From contig JANFAH010000007.1 in NCBI GenBank assembly GCA_024663395.1, forward strand, positions 1,922,001-1,986,000: a stretch of 64,000 nt of DNA, given 5' to 3'. The stretch is from Pisolithus tinctorius (Eukaryota > Basidiomycota > Agaricomycetes > Boletales > Pisolithaceae). The notes beneath the pieces were generated by a model. The model did no database searches. It was not told the DNA's origin and saw only the letters and a list, made by a program, of their open reading frames with translations. The translations under genes were made by a program, and so were the position numbers. Each line of letters begins with the position of its first letter. The first letter of the stretch is position 1. This document shows positions 1 through 11,725 of the stretch, in pieces.

Positions 1-1893
1 CATGTTGTTGAAACGGGTCTCGCAAAGACTTGGATGAACGAGAAGTAGAAAGAGAATGTGAATGCCCATGAGATTGAGAACGTGATTGTGAAGAATGAAG
101 AAGAGTAGGAGTTGAACGGGTGGCCTGAGAATAAGAGGTAGAGTGCGAATGAGAATGAGAATGGGATGTCGTATCGCTGGATTTGTTGACGAGGACTTTT
201 GGGGGCGTGCTCTGACTGCCAAGTAGAGCACGAACAGCAAGGTACTCCAAATTGCTTTCATTTGCCTTCTTGTGGGTCCGTTTCTCCGAGAGCGATCTGG
301 AGCGCGCGCGAGAGAACGACCGAGCGTGTTTGTTTCCCAGTGATTTGGTGGCTTGTGTTCTCCATTGTTCACGAAGCCGCTCAAGATCCTCGCGTTCCTC
401 GAGAACCCTGATCACTTACATCAGGAAATATACTGAACCACAAACAAAACTACGTACGCTGTCAGTGAAGGTGGTGACGGGCTGGGCAACGGCAATCCTG
501 CTCGACCATGGGGGCCACTCGGATTATTTGCCGCGGGCGCAGGCGGCAAACCGTCCCCAGGAGTACCCAAAGCAGAGGCCACTACACGAGCTTCTCCAGG
601 TGCCAAGGATGATCTTGATGTTGGCGGAATGTGATCTGTAGCCAGCGTACTCGAGAGTAGGCCAGGGCGTGGCGGGGATATAGAGGTGATACCGCCTCTA
701 CCACGGGCAGGAATGGGAGTACGAGGAGGATTGATATCAGGCTGACTGCTGGGCTTCGGGCCGTGCTTCGCCTTAAGTCGAGGGCGGGGGAAGACGATCA
801 TATCACACCAATTTCCAGCCGCCAAGAATATATCTCTGCTCTTCTTAGCCGGGCGTGCCACTCTAGCACTGGGTTGGCGTAATGCCTCTCCGGCCGCGGA
901 GGACAGATTCGGAACGGAGAAAGATGACCGGAGTATCCCAGCGGGCCTGGGCGGCCGAATCTCGTCGACACTTCGCTTTTCTTCGATGATAGCGAGTGGC
1001 TCTTGAGGCGGAATGGGAAACGTGAGGACCTCGAGTTCATCACGCCGAGGCCCCGCACCCGAACCACCCTCCGCGCCAGAGGGCAAAAGAGGTGAATCAG
1101 GGTAAATAGATGGGTTGCGTACATGGGACGAAACAGCGGATACATGTGCGAATGGATAAACACCGGTGTCTGACGAGAAATAATTGAGGGGAGAAGACTG
1201 TTGAGAATCCGAATCCAAGGTTGCACCGTGACTTTGTGATCGGGTTGAACGTTTTCTCATGAGTGAAGGATTGTTTGAGGTGTCCAGACGAGGTGTCACT
1301 GGTGGAGATGTTCGAGAAGGAGCGATGGGTGAATAATTGCAATAATAGTAGTCGTCATTGTCAGTACGCAGTGGGGAAGGAAGGAGGTTCGGGTCGGCCA
1401 AGTGGGCCTTCAAAGGTGAGGGGGACAGTTGAGATTGGGGTAGCTGAACATTTGAAGTTCTGGCATGATGCGACTTTCTACTGGAGCTGAACGCAAAAAA
1501 AGTGCGACTGAACCGCCTTCGAGAAGGAGGTGATCGGAAAGTAGGCACTGGGAATTCCCCTATCCCACCATCAACAGGTTTCGGAGCAGGCGCCACAGAA
1601 GAATCTACAGCAGGAAGGTGAAGGTGAATGGTATTAGGCCCGGGTGCAAGGGAATGCACCCCGCGTCCACTAGAGCTAGAGACGGGACTTGACATGTGCT
1701 CTGATTGGTCCGGTGCCATATCGCTCGGAACCTCGACCTGGTCACTTTCTGCGTGAAGTAGACCGGAGGGAACCTTTCGGAGTGGTCGAGCGGGTGCAAA
1801 CCAGTCAACGTCATACTTCTCCGAGTCAGAAGCCACAGCAGTAACCTTTTGATTCGATCCGAGGCTCCCGCGAGAAAACGGAAACAGCCCCAT
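1..1893 (-). CDS. Ser/Pro-rich protein of unknown function, 3' end cut by the window edge
   Basis: The reading frame begins at ATG 1893; a TTG further up in the same frame is not needed. Exon 1 runs 1893-458. A 50-nt GT-AG intron (457-408) has a GTACGT donor and a GATCAG acceptor, and the frame then stays open from 407 to base 1, so the C-terminus is missing. About 610 residues are visible. I recognise no catalytic domain. The protein is rich in Ser, Pro and Arg and looks disordered, with Ser-rich, Pro-rich and Arg/Ser patches. The second exon opens with a charged stretch (many E, R and L) that could form a helix or coiled coil, and later has an alternating Ser-His run. Function is unknown; a regulatory or scaffold role would be a guess. 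Confidence 0.7.
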
Positions 1894-3575
1894 TTTGTTC
1901 AATGTCGCGCGTAGTAGAGATTATCAGGAATGAGGTCGCAAGGCACCAGTGCCTTGGTAGCACGAGAAGGGTTTTGACGCGGAAAAGTTCGAGAGGAGAG
2001 GAGTGCAGGGTATGTCAAGCTATCCAAAGCTTGCAATTCGCGAACATTGGCTGTGTTGCATGGCGTGGCGGTGAGTCCGATGAACAGTTTGATCGCGGTG
2101 AACTATGGCGCTTACCCAGGTAAATCGAACGCGACGAACGACGACAGGTCGCCGAGAGAGGGCCTAGCGCCTGTCTCTCCGTCTACTTTCGCGACGTTTC
2201 ACCGTGTAGACACCTTTGATGCCCGAGAGTTGCAAACTATTCGTGGTTTGCAAGACCTGTTGCGATGTTGCGATGTCGCAGTGAAAACTTGATTTGGTGT
2301 TCCCACCCTCTCTTCTCCCCACCACTATTTAGTGTGTAATCTCTACTAGCATGTACGTAGGAACCGAAGGACCCTGGCACGTCCCGGCCATACGTACATC
2401 CTTCCGTCGATTCCATACGCCTCGGTTTGGCGGTGCATAATTGCGACCCTGAATGATCCTCTCAATGGTACCTCAGTGTACTGTAAATTGGCGATCTCAA
2501 CCTCTGGCTGCCCCTCCTTGGCCCGTATTGTGGCCCACGGCTACAGCTGAGAACTCCGTACCGCCCGATGCGCTGCTCGTATCAAGGCCGCTGTGTTGTC
2601 CCTACACAGCCTGTTAGGATGCGCACTGGCCGGGTGTGACACTGCTGCATACCCCTGCTCGGCGAGAGGAGATCCCCGTGGAACTCAAAGCGTCTCTTTC
2701 AACTGCGTACCTGTGTGCACACCTTCCCATAATTGTTAACGGCATTGCAGAAGCATGCCCTCATTATGCCCGGTCAATCTGCGTGATGTTCTACAACCGC
2801 CGACCAGTTGAAAACTGTTTAGGTGGGTGGAAGACGATGGGCTTTCCTCCCATGATGTCCCAGATGTCTTATGTGCTTGCATTACCCACCGTGCCACAAA
2901 GCCTCGAGGCTTCACCGACCATGCATCATGGTATGTGTCACCCTCAGGATTTTTGTTCGAGAACCAGAGTCATAGCTCCCAAATTTGGAGCTATTCGAGA
3001 GCCCAACGATTCCACGGGGGAAGACGAGTTTAAGTGATATCGGACATAGGGTCATTCTTTCATGACCGTGCACCTCGGGAGCGAGTACTAAGTAGAGATC
3101 TCAATGATTGTGAAGAAGACTGTGCGTGCTTCGACACCCTCAAGGGCCGACAGGTCAGGGAGATGAATTTTATATTTCCGACGCGGTGAGCAACCGAACA
3201 CTGTACGCTATCCTTATTCCCTTGTCCCATCGTAAGTATCACTTGGAAGGTAGTTGTGATTTCGCTTCATTCCATAAGGAACCTGCATGTTATCACCCTT
3301 GTCATTCTTGCCTCCTACAACCTACAGAGTTTTGCTGGTGAGAGGGAAGTAACACAACTGCAAGAAATTGCATCTGCGGCAATGAGTCCCGCAGAACGTG
3401 GTGGAATAGAAGTCCGTTCCGTCGAAAGTGGTTCCCTCGGACCTGCAAATATTTATGTCCATCTGGACGTCTTTCGCCGGACACAGGTTTGCATAAAAGA
3501 GGGGGAACACATATACATTGCTCACATTCAGCCCTAGGATCTTGTGCGAATATATGGTACAGCTCCATCAACCCC
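1894..3575. other. Intergenic, no supported gene
   Basis: This is the 5' flank of the Ser-rich gene and the 3' flank of the dehydrogenase gene. Short open frames occur on both strands, but none has a start, splice sites and recognisable family sequence together. I see no repeat or RNA gene here. Confidence 0.5.
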
Positions 3576-4883
3576 TCAGACACTGCGAAGGTACTTCTCG
3601 ACAACTTCCGGGATACGACTATCGATTTGAGAGAGCAGCTGGATCGTCTCGTCCTACGAGGAGTGAGTGTGAATATAATTGCCAAAAATGTCCCAAGACG
3701 AAAACGTCTTACCCATAATCTCCGGGAGAACTCTTTGCCTTCAGGTGAGGCTATGTATGTACTCTCCTCACCTACTTTGCAACTTGACAGATACCGCCCA
3801 TGCATGGTACGTGCCTCATCGCCGATCGCCGCATGAACTAAAGTGCGGCTTCCTACTTCTGCAGTTCGTGAAAAAAATGTCAAGGACCTCGCCGGAGATT
3901 TTGCCAACATCTTTGTCTGGCACATTCCGGGGTCTATAGCGCAAACTACGACGGGGGTAGGGTTTGGAAGTCGAGCTTCAAGTTCGCGCACAAACATCAT
4001 GCTCATCACTGTTTTATAAAAAAAAGAAAAGTTCAGAGGACATCATGCACACGCGCAGCGCACTTTGAGAAGCTTACATTTCGATACGCAGTACCGTTCG
4101 GCGCTGAAATATCGGTTAGCGTATCGAGGATCGGTGGGAGGGGGCGACAAAGTTACCCTTTGGCGAATCTCTTACTGTTGACAGTTTCCAAAATGCGATC
4201 CCAAGTCCTCGCCCCCTTCAGATACTTGGGCCCAGAATAGTGTGCGACGCTCGACACGATGGCCAGGCGGGACGGCGAGTCGGCAGTCGACGACTTAATG
4301 AGGTAAGGCAAAAGCAGAAGGCTCAGTAGCGCAGTAGAGAGGTAATTCACTTGAAGTCTGGGAATCGAAAGTCAGCACGATACTCAACTGTGGCAAATTT
4401 TTATAACGAACGTCAACTCCCAACCATCCGGGGTACTGCTGAAATTATCATCAAGTAACACTCCAGCGTTTGCGACGAGAACGTTCAATTGGCTGTCCTC
4501 TCTCGCGGCTAGGCGATCCACGATGGCCCGCACACTGTCGAATGAGTTCATTTCAAGTGGCCATGCTTCCACTGCCGTGCCCTCGTTGTTGCCAGAATCT
4601 GTGCGCTCCAAGATAGCTTGGGTGTGGCTTAACCAAGCACCCAGGAAACATGTGCTGCTTGGTACTTACCTTCACGTGTCTGTTTACACTTCGTAGAGTC
4701 CCTACTTGTCACAATCAGTAACTTGAGCTTCTGGCGGGCTAAGAAGACCGAGGCATCGAGACCAAGACCGGAATTAGAGCCGACCACCATGAAAACCTTC
4801 GAGGACACATCGTCGCTAGTAGTCGGGATGGGCAGGGGTCTGCGTTGCTCGCAAAGGAATCGAAGAAACCGCAGAACTTCCAT
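3576..4883 (-). CDS. Short-chain dehydrogenase/reductase (retinol dehydrogenase/WWOX-like), 339 aa
   Basis: Six exons join in frame: 4883-4670, 4616-4412, 4357-4157, 4103-4078, 4008-3713 and 3653-3576, with introns of 53-69 nt. The Rossmann fold is seen in a VGSNSGLG motif (residues 34-41), where the usual Thr of TGxxxGxG is Val. NAG follows in the middle region, then the Ser pair at 175-176, and Y211-C-V-S-K215 as the YxxxK active site. The enzyme should use NAD(P)H on a carbonyl or alcohol substrate; the substrate cannot be told from sequence. The N-terminus matches the usual fungal form of this subfamily, which supports the start. The fourth exon is only 26 nt and encodes the YxxxK motif. 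The stop is at 3576. Confidence 0.9.
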
Positions 4884-6078
4884 ATGACACGATGGTTGGA
4901 TGGGCTGCTGACTTCTTGGTTGTGATCAAGTGCTATGCGGCTATCAGCGCCAGTCGAATCTGCAAGTATTATAGTCGTACCCTCGCACTGGATGAAATAA
5001 ACAGTCCGAATGTGGGCGTACTTATCTCGCATGCTATCACATGTAAATAAGGTTGGTGTGTTTGTACATCAACACCGAAAACATTCACCCTCGCCAAAAA
5101 CCTGCACGAGTACTCACGGTCTAAGCATCATTGCATTACCCGACGTATCTTGCAAGGGGAATAGATTCCGACGGAATGCGCAGTCACCAGTCTTTCCTTC
5201 GTTTGGGCATATTTGTTGGGTACTGAGGCATGGTTAGATATCGCGTGGTTATGCCCGACGGATCCATGCCAACAGTGCTTTGGTTGCTATTTGGCAAGTT
5301 GCGGGGAACCCTGTACGCTGGCACAAATCGATCAACAAGCCAAAATACATAATTGCTTCCGTCGAGCCGGAGAAATCCTCCGGGAGAATGCAAATTTCCA
5401 CTCACTCAGATCCGATCCCTGTGTGCGTATATGCACTACAAAGCAAGTGACTGTCTATCGCCTTCAACGAACACGTCACGTTGCTTTCAGGAGTGCATGC
5501 CCACTTCAGGGCCTTGGGTGGACGCCCGGCCCAAATCATTAGTCCTTGCAAGATGTGATCAGTGCGGTTTCAGTATTTCAATCACTGCACAGCCGCTTGC
5601 GGGTGTCCACCCACGTGACACAGGTAGTAAGCTCATCCCCTATAAGAGAAGTCGTGAAAGACATCCAGCTTTGGCCCTCCCGTTTGTTTACCTAGTGTGA
5701 GTGCGGTTATATGTATTCCTTACTGCGCCCGCGTCAGGTACGTCAGGGCCAGCCACACTCTTCGAATATCATTGCAAGTTTACTCTTACCCGGAGACTAG
5801 AAGGTGACTCAAACAAACTGCTCGTAAGTCTGTACTTTCGATGCCCATAGCGACTTCCACCCCTGGCGACTCAATCAACTTGGTGACTGAGATTTATGAA
5901 ATGCTGTAGGGCATGCTGGGTACGTAAGGCCTCATAGTACAATAAACATTATTTACAGTTCGATCAGTGTCATCGGCTCGGGAGGTGTCATCGACAACCA
6001 ACATTTGAGTGCTGCTTATCATCATTTCAGCTAGCAAGACATATCATGTCAGCGTTAGGGTAGTGATCTGGAAAAGCT
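4884..6078. other. Intergenic, no supported gene
   Basis: This is the 5' flank of the dehydrogenase and the 3' flank of the FunK1 gene. Open frames of about 100 codons on the plus strand look random and lack splice or family support. One CACGTG hexamer lies near 5610. Confidence 0.5.
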
Positions 6079-8347
6079 TCAAACCTTGGCGAGCTTTTTG
6101 ACTCGGGTTTCGAGCGCTGGATCTTCCTCTTCCTGTTCGCGCTTAGCCGTCGGGACAAAAAGAGTGACATCGGTAGAGCAGTCAATAGCGGTTGTGAGAC
6201 ATTCAGTAAAGACAGAGTGGAGATATTCGAGTGGAGCAGTATAGGCTGGTGGCTGCTGCGGCAAGCTCCTTTCACTTTCCTCGTAAGCTATCAAAAGCTC
6301 CTGGTGCATGCTTTCAACTTCATAACCCGCACAGCGGAAAGAGGCAGGGAGCACACAGTAGTCTAGACGAACAGAAAACTGAGAAAAACACGCGTTGAGC
6401 CCCCCTGGGAAGAGCGCCTGATACAACATTTCCTGACTTGGCGAACGCCGGTCGCCCTTCTGGCCAACATGGCAATAGAGTATCCACACATGAATCCACC
6501 ACAAGGATTCCATGTCGTGTAGGGGATTAAACCTGAATGATGTATTGGAAACTTCGCCGAAGGGTCTATGCCTGCGACGTTGGAAAAGACAATTTTGAAC
6601 TTCGACCTCGCAAGCCATAAAATCCAGCGTTCCCTTTATCACGTCTCTGAAAGCGTACCGATGGAGAAGGTAATATCTACTCACCGTACGGACCTCGTGA
6701 GTGATGTTGGAGTTCATACATTTTGCGTACTCGAGGTCAGCTAACTTGCCCATCGCACCCGCGCATAAAATGTTTCCGGTGCTGATATCACGGTGTACCC
6801 AGCCCACACTGTGCAAAAACTGCAAGGCTAATAGTTGTATATAAGCCACCAGCTAAGACCCGCAATGCAAGTAAGCACACCTTTATGGACATCCTGTAGG
6901 ATCTTAAACACGGCAGCGAGGTTTTGAAGCTCGTATATAGGTTTGCAGACTTCCTTGAAGACCAGACGGAAATGGATTCTGTGATGGACTTTCGAATGTT
7001 TGGAGGGACCGGGGACGCAAGGGAAACTTGGTGTCAGTCCTTCCCCGGATCTCGTCGGCTTTGGTTTCTGCATTCCATCAGCAGGTAACCGACACGAAGT
7101 ACAGTCAGCTAGCAGATCGGATGAATGTAGAAGGCTGACGGTGTCATCGATCTTTCCGTTCACCATCACGTCGCCTGCTTCAAGGACAGGAGAAAATATT
7201 GCTTAGCCTCGTCTGCTCTCTCCCCCAAATCAGAAAATATTTTTTCAAGGATTTTACCCTCACGGTCCCGGTTGCAGTTTCTCCAGGAATCCTTCAATAC
7301 GAAAGATTCCGCATCTAGTTTTCCATCCGGAGACTTGAGACGCACTTCGAAGACGCGAGTCCCACGACCCATTACGCCATCAGCGCCGAAATCGGAAATG
7401 ACCCTCGTGGTCTGATATTCCAAGGTTCGCCCACCATCTGTTTGCACAGTAATGATATACTGAGCTTTATCCTCGACACACACTCTCCGGATTGTTGGGT
7501 CCGTGGATGAGCTGTTCTGGCTCCTGTTGAGAAGGTCAGTCACGAATGACAGTGGGGTCGAAGACGTGACCACTAACGGTGAGGAAATTAAACGACTTGC
7601 TCACGAGCGTGACCGCCCGGCAAGTGAACCAAAACCTCATTTGCGTGTTCTCGATGGTAACACCAAACGTGGCTCGGCGACATTGGTCGCTATGCATAAT
7701 ATGGTGTAGACTCCAGATTACATTCTTGTCATCCTATCAGGCTAGATTAGCGGTGCTCGAACAGAAGTGTAGCTGTCACTCACGTCTTTGCGCTCCGCGG
7801 CCCCGTCACCCTTTTTGAACTCAAACGAAACGGCGATATCGTACCATGAATCGGGATCGGAGTTTTTGACACTGTTCTTCTTGACCTTGTGCGCGTCAAC
7901 ACTCTTCTTCTCCACTAGTAGCAAGTATGCATCCGGGCGAGTGGCATTGGAGCGATCGGAGAGTGGCGATTGAGCAGGTCGCGATGCAAACCTAAGTGTT
8001 GCCGGGGTGTCGGCGACTTTTCCAGCCTCGCGTACGACTGCATCAAAAACCTGAGAAAGGGGTTCAAGTGCCTCCTCCTCAGATACACTCGAAACCTTCA
8101 GCTCCTTCTTAAATGCAGTCCACCCTGTGCCTCGGGACCAAACCTCAGCATCCTCCAGCGAAGTCTTGACGTTGGCAATGTCGATCTGCCCACGAAGGGG
8201 TGGCAGGGCAGCAGACTTGAAGTACTCCGATGATACTCGAAGAATTGTACCTAGGTCTTTGAGAACAGCCGTCCTACCGAGGCATAATTGAGGCTTATTG
8301 CGTAACGCGTCATGGACAGTGATGTGCGGTTTGCGCGTACCCTTGCC
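6079..8347 (-). pseudogene. FunK1 fungal-type protein kinase, probably damaged
   Basis: The frame is open from 8347 to 7784, then exons run 7733-7578, 7523-6881, 6827-6685 and 6633-6079, with introns of 50-54 nt. Family features are clear: an N-terminal helical region, IENTQMRFW, DPTIRRV, GRGTRV, LKD, WVHRDISTGN (catalytic loop), DLEYAK in place of DFG, and GT-LDFMA. These mark the FunK1 group expanded in Agaricomycetes. Two frame breaks are visible. After EPEQLIH (near 7503) the frame jumps to DPTIRRV, and the segment that I recall between them is missing. Near 7178 the frame shifts by one base before GDVMVNGK. Alternative splicing (acceptor at 7517; an 80-nt intron starting in the GAGG/GTAAAA region) could restore the frame, but would cut conserved sequence. 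No in-frame ATG is evident at the 5' end. The kinase may be inactive, or the sequence may hold errors. Confidence 0.75.
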
Positions 8348-8437
8348 TCACTCTGTGTCACTGTTCCATGATCAATACCGCAAGCCTGCGTCAACGCATA
8401 TTCTCTCCCACCAGCGTTCAGGTGTCCGGCAAGGTGG

Positions 8438-8446
8438 ATTATATAG
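8438..8446 (-). promoter_or_regulatory. TATA-like element upstream of FunK1
   Basis: Read on the minus strand this is CTATATAAT, about 90 bases before the open kinase frame. It could set transcription start for the FunK1 locus. It rests on motif and position only. Confidence 0.35.
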
Positions 8447-8447
8447 G

Positions 8448-9969
8448 GCGGTAGATGAGGTATTGTTGCATGGTGAGTTATTGTGGGTATGGTCAGTAAG
8501 CAATGTACGAGCAGTCTTCAATGATCTGGAGGATGTGCTAGACACATAATCATAATGAAGTTCTGCCGCAGACCTGCCCTCCGAGTGTCCATACGGCGTC
8601 GACGATACCCGAGCGATAATATGTGGCAGTGGGGACTGGGCCACGATAGTCACCAGCGCGTCGATAACACTCTCGACATCCTACCACGTACACTTCGAAA
8701 TTGGTGTCAGTATTGGGATTTGGATCCATACGATGGCTCGCCTGAATTGTAGGTTGGAGGCTGCTCCCGGCTGCGGACACGAAGGATACCCGTCTCCCCG
8801 GAAGAACGCCTGCCCTAACAAATCTTTACATCCTGATTCCTCTATATAGTAACTCAAAGAACCACCGAACTGACTGCTCATAAATGTACGAAGAGGTGGA
8901 GAAAAGAGACTCTGTTGTGGCTACTTTATGCCGCATGCGACGATTCGGTCTATCCGGGTAAGTGTTATCCATCTGTCTAGTGATGACGGTTTCACCTATG
9001 ATCGATGAGGTACCTTCCCCTTTGCGAGAAGGTGTGATTGTGAATTCTGGTAAGATACAACATTTTCGTTCGCCGCGATTCTCATGACAGCGGGCACGAT
9101 GTCAGCGGAATGCCGACGTAAATGGTGCCTAGATCAGTGAAGGAACGTTATGGTATTATTGTCCAATGGCGTTATAGGACTCAACGGCGTAGTTGTGCCA
9201 GGAGATATATCCAGTAAGTATACCCATGGCAGCATTCTCGTTTGCCACAGTTCTAAAGACAGAATGAATGGAACCTGCTGAATGCCGGTCAATGACATCT
9301 AGGAGGAACGTTGGATATTGTTGCCCAATGGCGTTATAGGACTCAAGAGGAACATTCGACAGAAGCTTCAAGGCATGACCTTCTCCCCTTGGTACCATCC
9401 ACGGCTGGATCGACATACTCTGATGCTGTGTTAACAGCTCCACCGCGCTCCAATGGTGCGGTCCTTCCAGAGTCGGCTTGGATTCGAAGCGTAGGCCCTT
9501 CTTTGTTTTCTAGGAATACCTGCGATGGGCCTCCTGAATTATTTATCCGGTTATCGGTCATGTGTCCCAGTACCGGTTTATCGTGGATACGGGTTCTTCG
9601 TGATCTGTGGGGAATTCCGTCTCACTGTTTCAGGTCGATCAGATCTTCCAATCGGCTTCCGGACTTGCTACCATTCTTTCTGTCGGTTATGCATCATCCC
9701 ACGTAGCCGGGGGCAAAATCCTGTTCGCCCAGGGTCAACCGATACATCTTGTGACAAGAAGCCAAAGCTCCAATTGTATTACTGCTTCAGGGTGGGCGGC
9801 CTGATATGCTTTGGCGAACTGGGTCGTATAAAATGGCTCAGATTTGTCCTTCGTTCTCCAGGCTCTTGTCTCCTCAACAACTGTTGCTCATTACAATTGC
9901 TATACTCGTGGGTCTCTCTCACCTCTTAGTACCATCACACCTTCACACTGACCGTAATCAGCATTAACT
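8448..9969. other. Intergenic with one short direct repeat
   Basis: No gene is supported. A direct repeat of about 45 bases (9140-9184 and 9303-9346, with a perfect 22-base core) lies in a minus-strand frame of 95 codons that has no ATG. The rest looks unique. Confidence 0.45.
9140..9346. repeat. Two-copy direct repeat, 162-base period
   Basis: The 22-base cores at 9163-9184 and 9325-9346 are identical, and the 20 bases before each are similar. The period of 162 is a multiple of three, and both copies read ESYNAIGQ on the minus strand. It may be the trace of a decayed repeat protein or chance duplication. Confidence 0.5.
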
Positions 9970-11458
9970 ATGCCCAGAACTACCGTCTGCAGATGGCTCC
10001 CCAAGGACCCGGCAGCCGTTGAAACATTCGTGAGCGACTTGCTCGTGCGCAGTCGTATTATCCATGGCCGTGACCCTAAAACCCGCGCACATGTTGCAAA
10101 GGTGGGGGAAAGCCTGGAGACGGCGATAAGCAGAACCGGCATTACGTTCGACCTAAGCCGCCTGCGGTGCCACTATCGCTTCACTGTCGGCCAGGAGCAA
10201 GTTTATACCGTCCGCGGATTGCACCCTATAGTGCAGGAATTCCAAGATTACATTGAGAGGGAGGGTGTAGTCTACGCTGCGTTCAACGAGATGTTCGAGC
10301 AAGCTCCCCCGCCTCAGAACGAGGACCAAGAGAAGGTATGTAATTTCCACTTTTGTGACTATTACTCTGCTCATCTCAGTCTAGATCGAAGATTATGTGG
10401 ACTTGATGGAGATGATCGATACGAACCTGACGACAGCCCCCAGTTTTGGTGAGGGTGTGAGCGCTATGGTGGCAGCTGTTCCCTATTACGGTATCATTTC
10501 GCGTTTCTGCAACACTCCTGCGGGCTATAACGCGTTCACCCACCCTGGAGTCAATGAGAGATTCTGTAGGGTGTTCACTGCATGGCACGAATACCTTACG
10601 TCGACAGCGTCTACCAACGTCATCCACGATGGAGATGGTGGTTGGCTCAGTACCGCAGCGCTCAATGCCATGGTCCAAAGTGCTGGTGGCACTCCTGATC
10701 AGGATACGTTTGACAACTTCTTCATTTGCGACACCAGCGACCCTCACTACGGGTTCAAATCCTATGACGAGCTCTTCGTCAGGGAGTTGAAAGCCGTCCA
10801 CCGTGCCGTGGTCTATCCCGACAACCCAGCGATCGTCAACTCTGCATGCTCGTCTACCGTCCACATGCTTTACTACAACCTCAAGAAGACGGACAGATTC
10901 TGGATCAAAAATACCCCCTACTCCCTCAACCACATCCTCGCAGAGGATGGGCTTGTTGACACATTTGTCAACGGGACTCTTATTCAGGCTATGCTTGGAT
11001 CTCTCGACTACCACCGCTGGCGCAGTCCTGTGAATGGTACTGTCGTGAAGACACGCCTCATTTCTGGTGCGACCCATCCTAACCCACCGCCTACCTACTA
11101 CGCGGCTTGCTTGGACGATGACCATGAGGATCTGGACGTCGTTTCCCGCTCGCAGGACTTTGTCTCAAATATTTCCACGCGTGCTTTGATTTACATCCAA
11201 GCTGAGGAGCCCGTTGGCTTGATGTGCTTCGTGGGTGTTGGCTTGGGCGAGGTGTCGACCTGTAACGTTGTCGTCAACGAGGGTCAGGAGCTCAAGAAGG
11301 GAGATGAGCTGGGCCAGTTCCACTTTGGCGGATCTACCCACTGTCTCATCTTCCGGCCTGGCGTGACTGTGACGCCGATTGACCAGGACGGCCAACCTTT
11401 GGAAGGATCGAAGGTGCGGGTCGGCAAAGATATCCTCATCGCAACAAAGCAGCCTTGA
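9970..11458 (+). CDS. PsiD-like pyruvoyl decarboxylase (phosphatidylserine decarboxylase family), 479 aa
   Basis: Exons 9970-10335 and 10385-11458 are joined by a 49-nt intron. The N-terminal half matches the extra helical domain found in the aromatic-amino-acid decarboxylases related to PsiD (tryptophan decarboxylase of psilocybin mushrooms). The C-terminal half is the phosphatidylserine decarboxylase fold. Matching blocks include YGFNSYD-like YGFKSYDE, YHRWRSPVNGT and FHFGGST. The G438-S439 pair is the expected self-cleavage site that makes the pyruvoyl group; LGST is the usual form in phospholipid enzymes and GGS[ST] in the PsiD group. There is no membrane anchor, so the protein is likely soluble. 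The substrate is unproved: tryptophan, another amino acid or phosphatidylserine. No psilocybin-type kinase, methyltransferase or P450 lies nearby. Confidence 0.9.
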
Positions 11459-11599
11459 AACGATAACTTCGGTCGTGTCTGTATAACCTCAGATTTAAAC
11501 AGTGTCATCGCTCGCGTGTACGATAGCAGAGTTGAATTGGTGCCTTGGTGTGTTTGTGTACAATGTAACATTTCAGGCGTACGGCAGGAATGCTATCTT

Positions 11600-11725
11600 T
11601 GAGCGTTTCACTTGGTTCAGTGTAAGGTGTCAACGACGTGGTAGTTAAAGGCAGATAAGTTGGACCGGTTCCACTTCCGAGGTCTACCCGCTGCCTCATG
11701 TACTACTCTGGCTTGTGTCGCTGAT
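11600..11725 (+). pseudogene. Decayed duplicate of the PsiD-like gene 3' end
   Basis: Bases about 11650-11720 align with 11303-11370 of the preceding gene at roughly 70-75 percent by eye, including the block that encodes the GGST cleavage site. The frame is lost through an indel and base changes. A short GTCAACGA match upstream suggests that the duplicated piece is longer. Confidence 0.55.

Noticed and set aside
10748..10765. GGTTCAAATCC-like string that resembles a tRNA B box
   Set aside because: It lies inside the PsiD-like coding frame (YGFKSYDE) and no A box or acceptor stem accompanies it.
10376..11125. 249-codon minus-strand frame inside the PsiD-like gene
   Set aside because: It is a shadow of the third-position bias of the plus-strand coding exon.
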